Assembly: GCA_903837345.1 (NCBI GenBank)
Contig: CAILUG010000038.1
Span: forward strand, 1-64,000
Reading direction: 5' to 3'
Origin: an uncultured Gammaproteobacteria bacterium
GTDB taxonomy: Bacteria; Pseudomonadota; Gammaproteobacteria; Pseudomonadales; Pseudohongiellaceae
Length of the DNA stretch: 64,000 nt
In this document: one piece after another, positions 51,953 through 60,212 of the stretch
Numbering within the stretch: position 1 is the first letter of the stretch
Layout: each line of letters begins with the position of its first letter
Position numbers and translations under genes: made by a program
The notes under the pieces: model-generated
Told to the model about the DNA's origin: nothing
Databases searched by the model: none
What the model saw: only the letters and a program-made list of their open reading frames with translations

Positions 51953-53161
51953 ATGACCAAACATCTGCTGGGCGTCAGCCTGCTGGCCGCCTGTTTTTGC
52001 AGCACCGCATTGCTGGCCGCCGAAAACGCCCCGCCGGAACGTGCCGATGGCCTGCATATCGATCAGGTGGGAAAAGGGCCCTTTTATTACGATACCGCCG
52101 AGGGCATGGATATCCGCGTCAGGGTGCTGGCGCGCGGGCTCAATCATCCGTGGAGCATCACCTGGCTGCCGGATGGCTCGGCACTGATAACAGAAAAGAA
52201 CACCGGCGCGCTGCGGCGCCTCAAGGATGACAAGTTGCAGGTGGCGCCAGTGCAGGGAACCCCGGCCGGTGCCAAGGTGAGCAAGTTCACCGGCCTGCTG
52301 GATATCGCGCTGCACCCGGATTTCGCCAAACAACCCTTTATCTACATGAGCTATAACAAAGCCCTGCCCAACGGCAAAGAGGCCATTGCGGTGGCGCGCG
52401 GGCGCTGGGATGGCAACAATATCCAGGGCACCCAGGATATTTTTGTCGGACATGAGGGCACCACCAACGGCGTGCGCCTGTTGTTCGGTACCGATGGCAT
52501 GCTCTACGTCGGCGTCTATGTGACCACCGACAACCCCGAGCCCAACTTTCATACCGACGAGCAGAAAGGCAAGATCCTGCGCCTGACTCCGGAAGGCAAG
52601 ATTCCGAATGACAATCCCTTTATCGGCAAGCCGGGGTTCCTGCCGGAAATCTTCAGCTACGGCCACCGCACTCCCACCGGCCTCACCCTCAACAAGGCCA
52701 CCGGTGAAATCTGGGAAACCGAAATGGGCCCCAACGGCGGCGACGAAGTAAACCGACTCCGCAAAGGCGGCAACTATGGCTGGCCACTGGTGAGTCTGGG
52801 CCTGGCCTACAGTGGTGGCCAGCAAAGCGAACGCTTCCAGATGGAAGAGACCAGCAATCCGGTCGCATTCTGGATGCCCGGCATTTCACCTTCCAGCCTG
52901 GTGTTCTACGATGGCACCGAGTTTCCGCGCTGGAAGGGCGATCTGTTCATCAGCGCCATGCAGCAAGGCCAGATTCCCGGCACTGGCCAGCTGCAGCGCA
53001 TCCATTTCAACGCCAAGGGGGAAGAGATCCGCCGCGAGTCGCTGCTCGGCAACCTGCGTCAACGCATCCGCGACGTGAAAATGGGCCCCGATGGCAGACT
53101 ATACTTGCTCACCGATGAAGACGACGGTGTGGTAATGCGCATTGAAAGCGTTGGTAAATAA
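51953..53161 (+). CDS. PQQ-dependent sugar dehydrogenase-like protein
   Basis: The product has 402 residues with a signal peptide (LLGVSLLAACFCSTALLA). The glucose/sorbosone dehydrogenase propeller is clear: ARGLNHPWSITWLPDGSALITEKNTG, LDIALHPDFAKQPFIYMSY, ETEMGPNGGDEVNRLRKGGNYGWP and ISPSSLVFYDGTEFPRWKGDLF. The equivalent of the catalytic His region after LDIALHP is present. Unlike the propellers at 28731 and 47310 it has no cytochrome domain, so it needs an outside electron acceptor. Confidence 0.92.
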   Translation: MTKHLLGVSLLAACFCSTALLAAENAPPERADGLHIDQVGKGPFYYDTAEGMDIRVRVLARGLNHPWSITWLPDGSALITEKNTGALRRLKDDKLQVAPVQGTPAGAKVSKFTGLLDIALHPDFAKQPFIYMSYNKALPNGKEAIAVARGRWDGNNIQGTQDIFVGHEGTTNGVRLLFGTDGMLYVGVYVTTDNPEPNFHTDEQKGKILRLTPEGKIPNDNPFIGKPGFLPEIFSYGHRTPTGLTLNKATGEIWETEMGPNGGDEVNRLRKGGNYGWPLVSLGLAYSGGQQSERFQMEETSNPVAFWMPGISPSSLVFYDGTEFPRWKGDLFISAMQQGQIPGTGQLQRIHFNAKGEEIRRESLLGNLRQRIRDVKMGPDGRLYLLTDEDDGVVMRIESVGK

Positions 53162-53185
53162 GTTTCAATAAAAAGGAAAAACAAT

Positions 53186-54523
53186 ATGCAAGTTTCATTC
53201 AGTGAAGTCATGGGGCGCGTTCCGCTGCGCATGTTCCAGATATTTACCTTCATCGTCTGCATGATCGTGCTGGTTGCCGATGGCGTGGATGCACAATTGC
53301 TCGGGGTGGTGACGCCCTTGATCCTCAAGGATTATGGCGTTGACCGTGGCAGTTTTGGTCTTGCCGTGAGCGCGGCACTGGTGGGCTTCGGGCTTGGTTC
53401 CTGGGGCGGTGGCTGGCTGGGTGACACCGTTGGCAGACGCTGGGCACTCACGCTCGCCGCTGTCGTGTTTTCGCTCGGCACGGTGGCCGCCAGCTTGGCG
53501 GGTGGGGTTTGGTCCATGGCGGTGTTGCGGTTGATTGGTGGTCTCGGCTTTGGTTCGGCCTATGCCAACGGCATTGCGTTGACCAGCGAGTGGTTGCCTG
53601 ATCGCTGGCGTTCGGTAGCAGTAACGACCATATCGGTGGGTACGCCCTTGGGTGGATCGATCGTCGGCGCGTTGGCACCGACCCTGGTAGCGCTGTGGGG
53701 CTGGCGTGGCGCATTCGTCTGCTTCGGGGCCGCCACTTTCATCATATGCGTCGTGCTGATCATCGTCGTGTTGCGCGACAGCCCGGCGTACCTGTTGGCA
53801 CGTGGCAGGATGGCAGAAGCAAAACAGGCGGCCCGCCGCGTGGTGGATGAAGATCTGGATCTGATCCCCGAGCGCCACATGACCGACAAGGCAGTGGGTG
53901 TGGTTGGTGTGCTGGATCGCAGCAATTTGCGGCTCAACATCGGCGTCGGTCTTGCGTTTACTTCCGCAGCCCTGGTGGCTTACGGCGTCCTCAACTGGAT
54001 GACAACCTTGTTGACTTCCCATGGTTTTGCGTTTGCCCAGGCTTCTTATGCCGTGTTTGTTGCAGGGATTACTTCCATTGCCGGTTCCATTGCCGTGGGC
54101 CTGTTGGTGCAACGCTATGGCTCCAAACTGGTCATGACCGGTGTTGGCGCAAGCTTGTTGGCTAACCTGGTGGTGCTCGCCATTGTGATCGAGTCGTTGG
54201 CAGGTGCACCGGATGACGGTGAGCGCATGCTGATAGTGGCATTGATAGGGCTGGCCGCCGCGATCTTCAGCAGTGGAGTGGGCGGTATGTACGCGATGCT
54301 GACGCATGGCTATCCACCTTCATGTCGTTCGGCAGGTATCGGCTTCGGTATCTTCATGGGCCGCATCGGTGCCATCCTCTCCAGCGCCTTCGGTGGCTGG
54401 TTGCTCGATATCGGCAAAGGCAGTGTGGTTCCGTATTTCGGTGTGCTGTGCGCAGGCGCCGTGCTGTTGATGGTGGGGATCATGATCAATGATCGTCATG
54501 TGCCGCCGGCACGAAGGGCTTGA
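53186..54523 (+). CDS. MFS transporter, aromatic acid:H+ symporter-like
   Basis: The product has 445 residues with 12 predicted membrane helices. The first helix holds LVADGVDAQLLGVV, matching the DGxD motif of the aromatic acid:H+ symporter group (PcaK, BenK), and the loop 2-3 signature is GGWLGDTVGRR. The RDSPAYLLARGR loop between helices 6 and 7 also fits. It follows the sugar dehydrogenase gene by 24 bases and is probably in the same transcript, suggesting import of an acid product of the periplasmic oxidation. Confidence 0.88.
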   Translation: MQVSFSEVMGRVPLRMFQIFTFIVCMIVLVADGVDAQLLGVVTPLILKDYGVDRGSFGLAVSAALVGFGLGSWGGGWLGDTVGRRWALTLAAVVFSLGTVAASLAGGVWSMAVLRLIGGLGFGSAYANGIALTSEWLPDRWRSVAVTTISVGTPLGGSIVGALAPTLVALWGWRGAFVCFGAATFIICVVLIIVVLRDSPAYLLARGRMAEAKQAARRVVDEDLDLIPERHMTDKAVGVVGVLDRSNLRLNIGVGLAFTSAALVAYGVLNWMTTLLTSHGFAFAQASYAVFVAGITSIAGSIAVGLLVQRYGSKLVMTGVGASLLANLVVLAIVIESLAGAPDDGERMLIVALIGLAAAIFSSGVGGMYAMLTHGYPPSCRSAGIGFGIFMGRIGAILSSAFGGWLLDIGKGSVVPYFGVLCAGAVLLMVGIMINDRHVPPARRA

Positions 54524-54524
54524 G

Positions 54525-55067
54525 TCAAACGCCGGACGGAAGCCGGGAAGCCATCAGCTTCTTCTTGTCAATTTTGCGTCCGTCGACAATGAAGGTGCCG
54601 TCGCCAACCGAGTGCAGCGTGCGTTTCTCCTTGCGGGCGGTGTCCATGTAGGCGGCAACCGCTTCCAACACGACGATGTTGTGCTTCTTGATGATGTCGA
54701 TGACCTTGCACTCGATGTTGGCGAGGCACTCCTTGATCAACGGCGCCGCCACGAATTTGCCAGGCACCGGCGTGAGTTTGAACCTGGCAAACTTGTCGGT
54801 GTCAGCACCTGAGCACGTTCCGATGCCGACCACCTTGTCCAGCATGTCGACCGTGGGAATCGCAATCACACACTGCTTGTGCTTTCGCAACGCCGCGAAC
54901 GAGTGATTCCATGCGCCGGTGGTGATCGCAAACAGCGGCGTGAAATCCATCACCATGGTCCAGGAGATGGTCATGATGTTGTGCTTCTTGCCGTCGTGGG
55001 TCGTCACCAGCACAACCGGGCCTGGTTCCATCAGGGTAAAGGCCTTGCCAAGTTTCAACTTTCGCAT
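54525..55067 (-). CDS. Flavin reductase-like FMN-binding protein
   Basis: I use the ATG at 55067 (MRKLKLGKAF, 180 residues), behind GGAGCGG and after the stop of the upstream gene; a start at 55121 would overlap it. The flavin reductase-like split barrel is recognised by PGPVVLVTTHDGKKHNIMTISWTMVMDFTPLFAI, HSFAALRKHKQCVIAIP and GIGTCSGADTDKFARF. Family members bind FMN and reduce flavins for partner monooxygenases, or serve unknown roles. The alpha/beta hydrolase gene precedes it on the same strand. Confidence 0.88.
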   Translation of the reverse strand: MRKLKLGKAFTLMEPGPVVLVTTHDGKKHNIMTISWTMVMDFTPLFAITTGAWNHSFAALRKHKQCVIAIPTVDMLDKVVGIGTCSGADTDKFARFKLTPVPGKFVAAPLIKECLANIECKVIDIIKKHNIVVLEAVAAYMDTARKEKRTLHSVGDGTFIVDGRKIDKKKLMASRLPSGV

Positions 55068-55086
55068 ATCAGCAGAACCGCTCCGG

Positions 55087-55980
55087 TTATTTTGCCGCGC
55101 TTTTTTTGGTGTGCTTGGCAAAGAATGCGTAGATGGATTGCTGACTGGCTGTAATCACCGGGCCGTGGGTAATGCCTTTGAGTTCCACGTATTCGTGCTC
55201 GACGCCGAGTTCGTCCATTGACGCCACCCAGGTGTGGGAAGTTGCCACCGGCACCACTTCGTCAATGTCGCCATGCACCACCATCACAGGCACGCCGGCG
55301 GCCTTCAGTTTCTTCAAAGGCTCAGCCCGGCCATCCATCATCAGGAACGCGGCTGGTGCCACTGGCGCAATCGCCGCCCAGATATCGGCGTGTTTGGCGC
55401 CCAGATAGTAGGTGCCTGCACCGCCCATCGAATGGCCGGTGAGGTAGATGCGGTGATCATCAACCTTGAACTCCTTGCGCATCATCGCGAGCACATTCAT
55501 CACGTCGTTCTCGCTGTATACCTGCAACTTCTCGGGCGGAATCGCATTCGGGTCTTCCGGAGCGCCCGGACGTTTCATACTGATAACCGGGGAGCCATAC
55601 CAGCCGCTGACGTTGTAGCCCATGGGTGCGGCCAGCACGTAGCCACCCTCTTCAGCAAGATCAACCGCCGTTTTGTTGCACATGATCTGCGGCCCGGCAC
55701 CAAAGCCATGCAAGGCGATGATCATCGGTGCCGGTTTGTCGGTCTTGATTTTCGAAGAAGCAAACACACAGTAGTGCAGATCTTCGTTGGTGTCGGCGAA
55801 ATGATAGGTGCGATCCTGGGCGCGGGGATCCATGGTAAAACTGCTGCGTCCAGTACCAGGACCTGGCCCCGGACCAGGCCCAGGCGGTTGCGCTGTTGCC
55901 AACATCGGAGCCAGTGTCAGCGCCACAATTGTCAAGGTTGTGAAAGTGATCGCTTTAACGCTACTAAAAACGGGTTTCAT
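55087..55980 (-). CDS. Exported alpha/beta hydrolase (PHB depolymerase/feruloyl esterase-like)
   Basis: The product has 297 residues with a signal peptide ending ATAQ, then a Pro/Gly repeat (PPGPGPGPGPGTG). The fold is of the LpqC/esterase-PHB-depolymerase type: PMIIALHGFGAGPQIM, nucleophile in TGHSMGGAGTYYLGAKH, DIDEVVPVATSHTW and a terminal His in GITHGPVI. Relatives cleave polyhydroxybutyrate oligomers, feruloyl or acetyl esters. It should act outside the cytoplasm. Co-directional with the flavin reductase gene. Confidence 0.88.
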   Translation of the reverse strand: MKPVFSSVKAITFTTLTIVALTLAPMLATAQPPGPGPGPGPGTGRSSFTMDPRAQDRTYHFADTNEDLHYCVFASSKIKTDKPAPMIIALHGFGAGPQIMCNKTAVDLAEEGGYVLAAPMGYNVSGWYGSPVISMKRPGAPEDPNAIPPEKLQVYSENDVMNVLAMMRKEFKVDDHRIYLTGHSMGGAGTYYLGAKHADIWAAIAPVAPAAFLMMDGRAEPLKKLKAAGVPVMVVHGDIDEVVPVATSHTWVASMDELGVEHEYVELKGITHGPVITASQQSIYAFFAKHTKKSAAK

Positions 55981-56097
55981 GGTCCGACTCCATTTTGATT
56001 ATTCTTGTACGGCTTCATCAGGTTCCAGCTCAGTCAGAGCAACTGGTTCCATACCCGGCAGATATTACACTGGATCAAAGTGGTCTGAGAAAAATTT

Positions 56098-56136
56098 GAG
56101 TCAGAGTCAAAATGGCAGGGAGTGCGACTCTGACTC
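56098..56136. repeat. Inverted repeat of the dispersed GAGTCAGAGTC family
   Basis: GAGTCAGAGTC (56098-56108) and its exact reverse complement GACTCTGACTC (56126-56136) are separated by 17 bases. The position just after the cytochrome b561 gene suggests a stable transcript-end hairpin or a REP-like element. Confidence 0.75.
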
Positions 56137-56141
56137 CGCTT

Positions 56142-56684
56142 TCACTTGAACGGCAGCATGCGCTGCAAGGTATTGTCCCGCTGTATGTAGTGATGAAACA
56201 AAGCGGCGAGTGCGTGCAGGCCTATCAAAAAATAACCGGCGGTGCCGATGAATTCGTGCACCTGCTTGAGCTGATCGGCCAGTGACTCGTTTTCCTGCAC
56301 CAGCGCCGGCAATTCCAGTCCGAACAACGGAATTGATTCCCCCTCGGCGCTGAGCAGGGCCCAACCCAGCAACGGCATGGCAATCATCAGGGCATACAAA
56401 GCCACGTGCACCAGCTGCCCAAGCAATTGCTGCCATTTGGGTGGTAGCGGCTGAATGACAGGAGTGGCCGACACCAGCCGCGCTACCAGCCGGATACACA
56501 CCAGCACCCCCACCGACAAGCCGAGCATGTAGTGCCAGGTCTTCATCGCTTCGCGCGGGACGCTGTCTTTTGGAAAAATGCCTCTCAATTCCATGGCGGC
56601 ATAAACAGCCGCGAGCAGCAACAACATCACCCAGTGCAGCCCAATGAGCAGCGGTGCAAATCTTTGTGAGTTTTGGTTGGTCAC
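56142..56684 (-). CDS. Cytochrome b561
   Basis: The product has 180 residues and four membrane helices with paired His ligands: IGLHWVMLL in helix 1, KTWHYMLGLSVG in helix 2, LVHVALYALM in helix 3 and KQVHEFIGTAGYFLIGLHALAALFHHY in helix 4. This is the bacterial CybB type with two haem b groups, which moves electrons between quinol and periplasmic donors or superoxide. It lies in a region rich in periplasmic dehydrogenases but has its own upstream region. Confidence 0.93.
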   Translation of the reverse strand: MTNQNSQRFAPLLIGLHWVMLLLLAAVYAAMELRGIFPKDSVPREAMKTWHYMLGLSVGVLVCIRLVARLVSATPVIQPLPPKWQQLLGQLVHVALYALMIAMPLLGWALLSAEGESIPLFGLELPALVQENESLADQLKQVHEFIGTAGYFLIGLHALAALFHHYIQRDNTLQRMLPFK

Positions 56685-56822
56685 AGGAAATTCCCTTGTT
56701 GATTACGCAGTGCTGCCAATGCTGCGCGCATCATTCAATCAAGTAAGTGCCCCAACGAACAGAATCAAAAATGGCGTTCCATAATTGCTTGTTTGCCGTG
56801 CAAGGGAACACGGCATCATTTG

Positions 56823-58181
56823 TCAATGCTTCTGATGCATGTAGATGGCACGCTCATGCGAGAAAGCCTTGAAACCGAAGAAGCCGTGATAACTGCCGGT
56901 GCCGCTCTGGTTGACGCCGCCGAACGGCAACTGGTTTTCCAGGTAATGCGAGAAAATGCCATTGATGGTGACACCGCCTGAGGAGGTGCGCTGCAACAGC
57001 TTGTTGATATTGGCCTGGTCATTGCTGTAAATGTAGAGCGCCAGCGGTTTGTCACGCTCGTTGAGGTAGGCTACTACTTCATCAATGTTGTGGTAGGTCA
57101 TGACCGGAATCAGTGGCCCGAAAATTTCTTCCTGCATGATCAGCATGTCGGGTGTGACATGGGTGAGCAGTGTTGGATGGATGGTGCGGTCGGCTGCTTC
57201 CAGCACGCCGCCAACAGCAACGCGGGCGCCCTTGGCCACGGCGTCATCAAACAGCCGCTGGATGCGCGCGAAATTCTGCGGATTGACGATCTGGGCGATA
57301 CTGTCTTTCTTGATGCTGCCGTCTGCGTTATACAGGCTCTGTTTGACCTTGGCCTGAAACGCGGCGATCAAGCCGGCCTGCTGCTGCGGCTTGATAAACA
57401 CGTAGTCCGGGCAGATACAGGCCTGCCCGCCATTGAACTGCTTGGCCCCGGCCAGATCCGCGCCAATCTTCTGCACATCGGCGCCGTCATCGACGATGAC
57501 CGGCGACTTGCCGCCCAATTCCAGCGTCACACTCGCCAGGTGCTTCGCTGCCGCAGCCATCACCAGCTTGCCGACCCGTGTGCTGCCGGTAAAGAAAATG
57601 TGATTGAACGGCAAAGCGAGCAAAGCAGTGGCCACCTCGACCTCACCTTCGAACACAGCCACTTCGTTTTCATCAAAAGCTTCGCTGATGATCTTCGCGG
57701 CCACGCTGGCCGTGGCCGGGCACAAGTCGGTGAGCTTGACGATGCAGCAGTTGCCGGCGGCAACAGCCGCTGCCAGCGGACCCAGCACCAGCCCCAGCGG
57801 GAAATTCCACGGACCCAGGATCAGACACAGACCGCGCGCTTCCAACACGATCTGCGCTTTGTCCTCCTTGTTCATGGAGGGCACCACGTCCACCGGCGTC
57901 ATCCAGGCGTCGAGATTGTTGATGTTCCGCTCGATATTGGCAACAACGTTGGCCACTTCAGTGATGCGTATTTCGTGTTCGGGCTTGCGCGTGTCCTGTT
58001 TCACTGCGGCCACGATGGCATCGCTGTGAGCCACCACCGCGGCTTTGAGTTTCTGCAGTTTGGCCTTGCGCTGTTCGGCCGAAGACGCTTTCACTTCCCA
58101 TTGATGCTCGCGCTGAAGCGCAAAGATCCGGGCTATTTCAGTGGATACGCCTTGGGTATTTTGTGGGGTTGGGCTGGACAT
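56823..58181 (-). CDS. Coniferyl-aldehyde dehydrogenase-type ALDH
   Basis: The start at 58181 gives 452 residues, the short class 3-like ALDH length. Motifs are LGPWNFPLGLVLGPLAAAVAAGNC, FTGSTRVGKLVMAAAAKHLASVTLELGGKSPVI with catalytic Glu, and FNGGQACICPDYVF with catalytic Cys. The C-terminus has GGVTINGIFSHYLENQLPFGGVNQSGTGSYHG. Sequence style is that of coniferyl aldehyde dehydrogenases (CalB), which oxidise coniferaldehyde and other aldehydes with NAD(P)+ in the cytoplasm. Long-chain aldehydes are an alternative substrate. Confidence 0.88.
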   Translation of the reverse strand: MSSPTPQNTQGVSTEIARIFALQREHQWEVKASSAEQRKAKLQKLKAAVVAHSDAIVAAVKQDTRKPEHEIRITEVANVVANIERNINNLDAWMTPVDVVPSMNKEDKAQIVLEARGLCLILGPWNFPLGLVLGPLAAAVAAGNCCIVKLTDLCPATASVAAKIISEAFDENEVAVFEGEVEVATALLALPFNHIFFTGSTRVGKLVMAAAAKHLASVTLELGGKSPVIVDDGADVQKIGADLAGAKQFNGGQACICPDYVFIKPQQQAGLIAAFQAKVKQSLYNADGSIKKDSIAQIVNPQNFARIQRLFDDAVAKGARVAVGGVLEAADRTIHPTLLTHVTPDMLIMQEEIFGPLIPVMTYHNIDEVVAYLNERDKPLALYIYSNDQANINKLLQRTSSGGVTINGIFSHYLENQLPFGGVNQSGTGSYHGFFGFKAFSHERAIYMHQKH

Positions 58182-58328
58182 CAGTGATCCTTTATATAAT
58201 TCAGTGCAGATGCGCAACTATGCAGGTAAGTGGTTTGTTTCTCAAGTTCGCGACGGTGTTCATGAGCGAATGGAGAAAGTTGCGGCAGCATCAGCGGGAA
58301 TGGCAAGAAGGATCTGTAGAACGCTACG

Positions 58329-60029
58329 CTACCAACTCATCGTTGCGATGCGTTTTTGGCGCTGCTTTTCGAGTTTTTTCCTGTTGTTCAGCAAATGGCG
58401 ATACCACTCCAAACGGCTGGCGATATGCTGCGACAACAGTCGGTTGGAGGCGACATACCGGTAGGCATTGCGGCGCAGCTTGTCCCTGACTTTGAACAGC
58501 TCCACCAGCCGCTGAAACTGCCTGGAGAACTCGTGCACGTCATGAAACAGCAAGCCGGTCTTGCCGGCTTCTATGGTATCTGCATATACAGCAGGGCTGG
58601 CAAGTGCCACAGCGCCATGCGCGGCGGCCTCGATAAATTTGAGGTCGGATTTCATGACATTGAACTCTGTATCCGCCAAAGGCAGCAGTGCGATATCCGA
58701 GTCTGCCAGAATTTCGCAATAACGGTCATAGGGGCACATCGGAGTGAATCTTTTGTCCCGTGTTTGCAGGGCATCGAAGAAGGCCAGGTCGTGAATCACT
58801 TCGAAGCGGATACGCCCTGCATTGCGCTTGATGAGCTCATTGATGGCGGGCATCAGGGGTTCCCAGTCCTGCTCCCGGTTGAGCGCTCCAAAAAAAACTG
58901 TGAGTGGTGCATCAGTTTCGGCAATGTCGCGCAACGTTGGCAGTTCTTTCAGCTGGTTCGGGAATACTGCCACTTCCGGATTGAATTGCCGGAAATAATT
59001 GCCAAGTGCCGGTGTGCTGGTTTGCACCGCATGCGCATACCTGAACTCCAGGTAATTCTTTTCTTCAATGCCAGGCCAGCGCAATGGATGATCGTCGAAC
59101 TCGGCTATCACCAGGTAACCGGCATTAACCACTTTTTCAATCAGCGCCAAATCAGAATATTTCAGGATTGGACGTTGCAAAATGAATATCTTGTCGCTGA
59201 CAGTCGTTTTCGGCAAGCTGGCAATGCCCACTTCCTGGATCACCTCAATGCCGGGGATGGTCACAAGACATTCATTGACGTGAATGATACGCACATCATT
59301 GCAAGCTGCTTGTGTCGGGATCATCAGGCTTTGCACCAGCATTGATGCGGTGACAGGAATGCGTGTGGCTCGTACCACAAATTGCAGGATACCGGCGTGT
59401 GTCTGGAATCTGGCTTTGTCAAAGTTCAGGGCTTCCAGAGCCGGCTCCAAAGCCTGGTAAAAGTCTTTGAATCCGGCTTCGTCAAAACGACGCCCCCGGA
59501 CTTCGAACACCACCAGTCCGGCCGCTTCAAACATTTCACTAACAGTGTCCAGCGTGAAAAAGCGCAGATGGGTGCGATCCAGCAGACCTTCATCACGGTA
59601 GCGCCAACTGCCCTGCATAAGCCCGGCCAGTATGCTCCAGTGCTGCACATTGGGAATGCAGGCCAGCACTACCCCATCCGGCTTGAGCAGGGGTACCTGG
59701 GCAGCCAGCAACGCCCACGGATCATTGAGATGTTCAAGGACATTGCCATAAACAAGGCAGTCCACGGAGCCGCGTTTGAGGCGAAACACCGAAGGAGAAA
59801 ATTCCTCCACATTGCCGGACCAGACTTGATCAAGATGCTGCCTTGCCTTCTCCGCAATGCTCTCATCAAGTTCCACTCCCAAATAGCGACAGGCTGGATT
59901 GGAGCGTTTGTAGGCAGCTCCCAACTGCCCGGCGGCACAGCCTATTTCCAGCACCGTCGCCGCATTGCCCGGAATCAGCCGCAACAAGTCCGGATTTATG
60001 CGGTGGTGGTAATCGGCGTTCTCTGGCAT
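58329..60029 (-). CDS. SAM methyltransferase - glycosyltransferase fusion
   Basis: I start at 60029 (MPENADYHHRINPDLL, 566 residues); upstream TTG/ATG codons at 60110 and 60101 add a Cys-rich stretch with no family match. Residues 1-230 are a class I methyltransferase (TVLEIGCAAGQLGAAYK, DCLVYGNVLEHLNDPWALL). Residues 240-540 look like a GT-B type glycosyltransferase without the first Rossmann domain complete (LTVFFGALNREQDWEPLM, IALLPLADTEFNVMKSDLKFIEAAAHGAVALASP). The end is coiled-coil-like and Lys-rich. Such fusions modify cell-surface glycans; the target here is unknown and no glycan cluster adjoins. Confidence 0.8.
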   Translation of the reverse strand: MPENADYHHRINPDLLRLIPGNAATVLEIGCAAGQLGAAYKRSNPACRYLGVELDESIAEKARQHLDQVWSGNVEEFSPSVFRLKRGSVDCLVYGNVLEHLNDPWALLAAQVPLLKPDGVVLACIPNVQHWSILAGLMQGSWRYRDEGLLDRTHLRFFTLDTVSEMFEAAGLVVFEVRGRRFDEAGFKDFYQALEPALEALNFDKARFQTHAGILQFVVRATRIPVTASMLVQSLMIPTQAACNDVRIIHVNECLVTIPGIEVIQEVGIASLPKTTVSDKIFILQRPILKYSDLALIEKVVNAGYLVIAEFDDHPLRWPGIEEKNYLEFRYAHAVQTSTPALGNYFRQFNPEVAVFPNQLKELPTLRDIAETDAPLTVFFGALNREQDWEPLMPAINELIKRNAGRIRFEVIHDLAFFDALQTRDKRFTPMCPYDRYCEILADSDIALLPLADTEFNVMKSDLKFIEAAAHGAVALASPAVYADTIEAGKTGLLFHDVHEFSRQFQRLVELFKVRDKLRRNAYRYVASNRLLSQHIASRLEWYRHLLNNRKKLEKQRQKRIATMSW

Positions 60030-60167
60030 TGAGGTCGGCAGCTCTCCTGTACACGTGCTATTTGTAGCGCAGGCCTGACATGGAGTAAAAAGAAATCTCA
60101 TGCATCCCAATGGCCGACAATGACAAACACACCATGTTCGGTCAGGTGTTTTACGACGGCCGGCAAT

Positions 60168-60209
60168 GTGACTCTGACACCTGTTTCAGCACTGACACCT
60201 GTTTCAGCA
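60168..60209. repeat. Tandem 18-bp direct repeat
   Basis: CTGACACCTGTTTCAGCA occurs back to back at 60174-60191 and 60192-60209, preceded by GTGACT, which links it to the dispersed GACTCTGACAC core. It lies just past the stop of the AI-2E family gene (60213). Confidence 0.75.
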
Positions 60210-60212
60210 AAC

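Noticed and set aside
53195-54307. 370-codon minus-strand frame opposite the MFS gene
   Set aside because: His/Gln-rich shadow translation without hydrophobic segments or motifs; the opposite strand encodes a textbook 12-helix transporter.
57090-58187. 365-codon plus-strand frame opposite the aldehyde dehydrogenase
   Set aside because: Shadow frame with no recognisable motif; all catalytic ALDH motifs are on the other strand.
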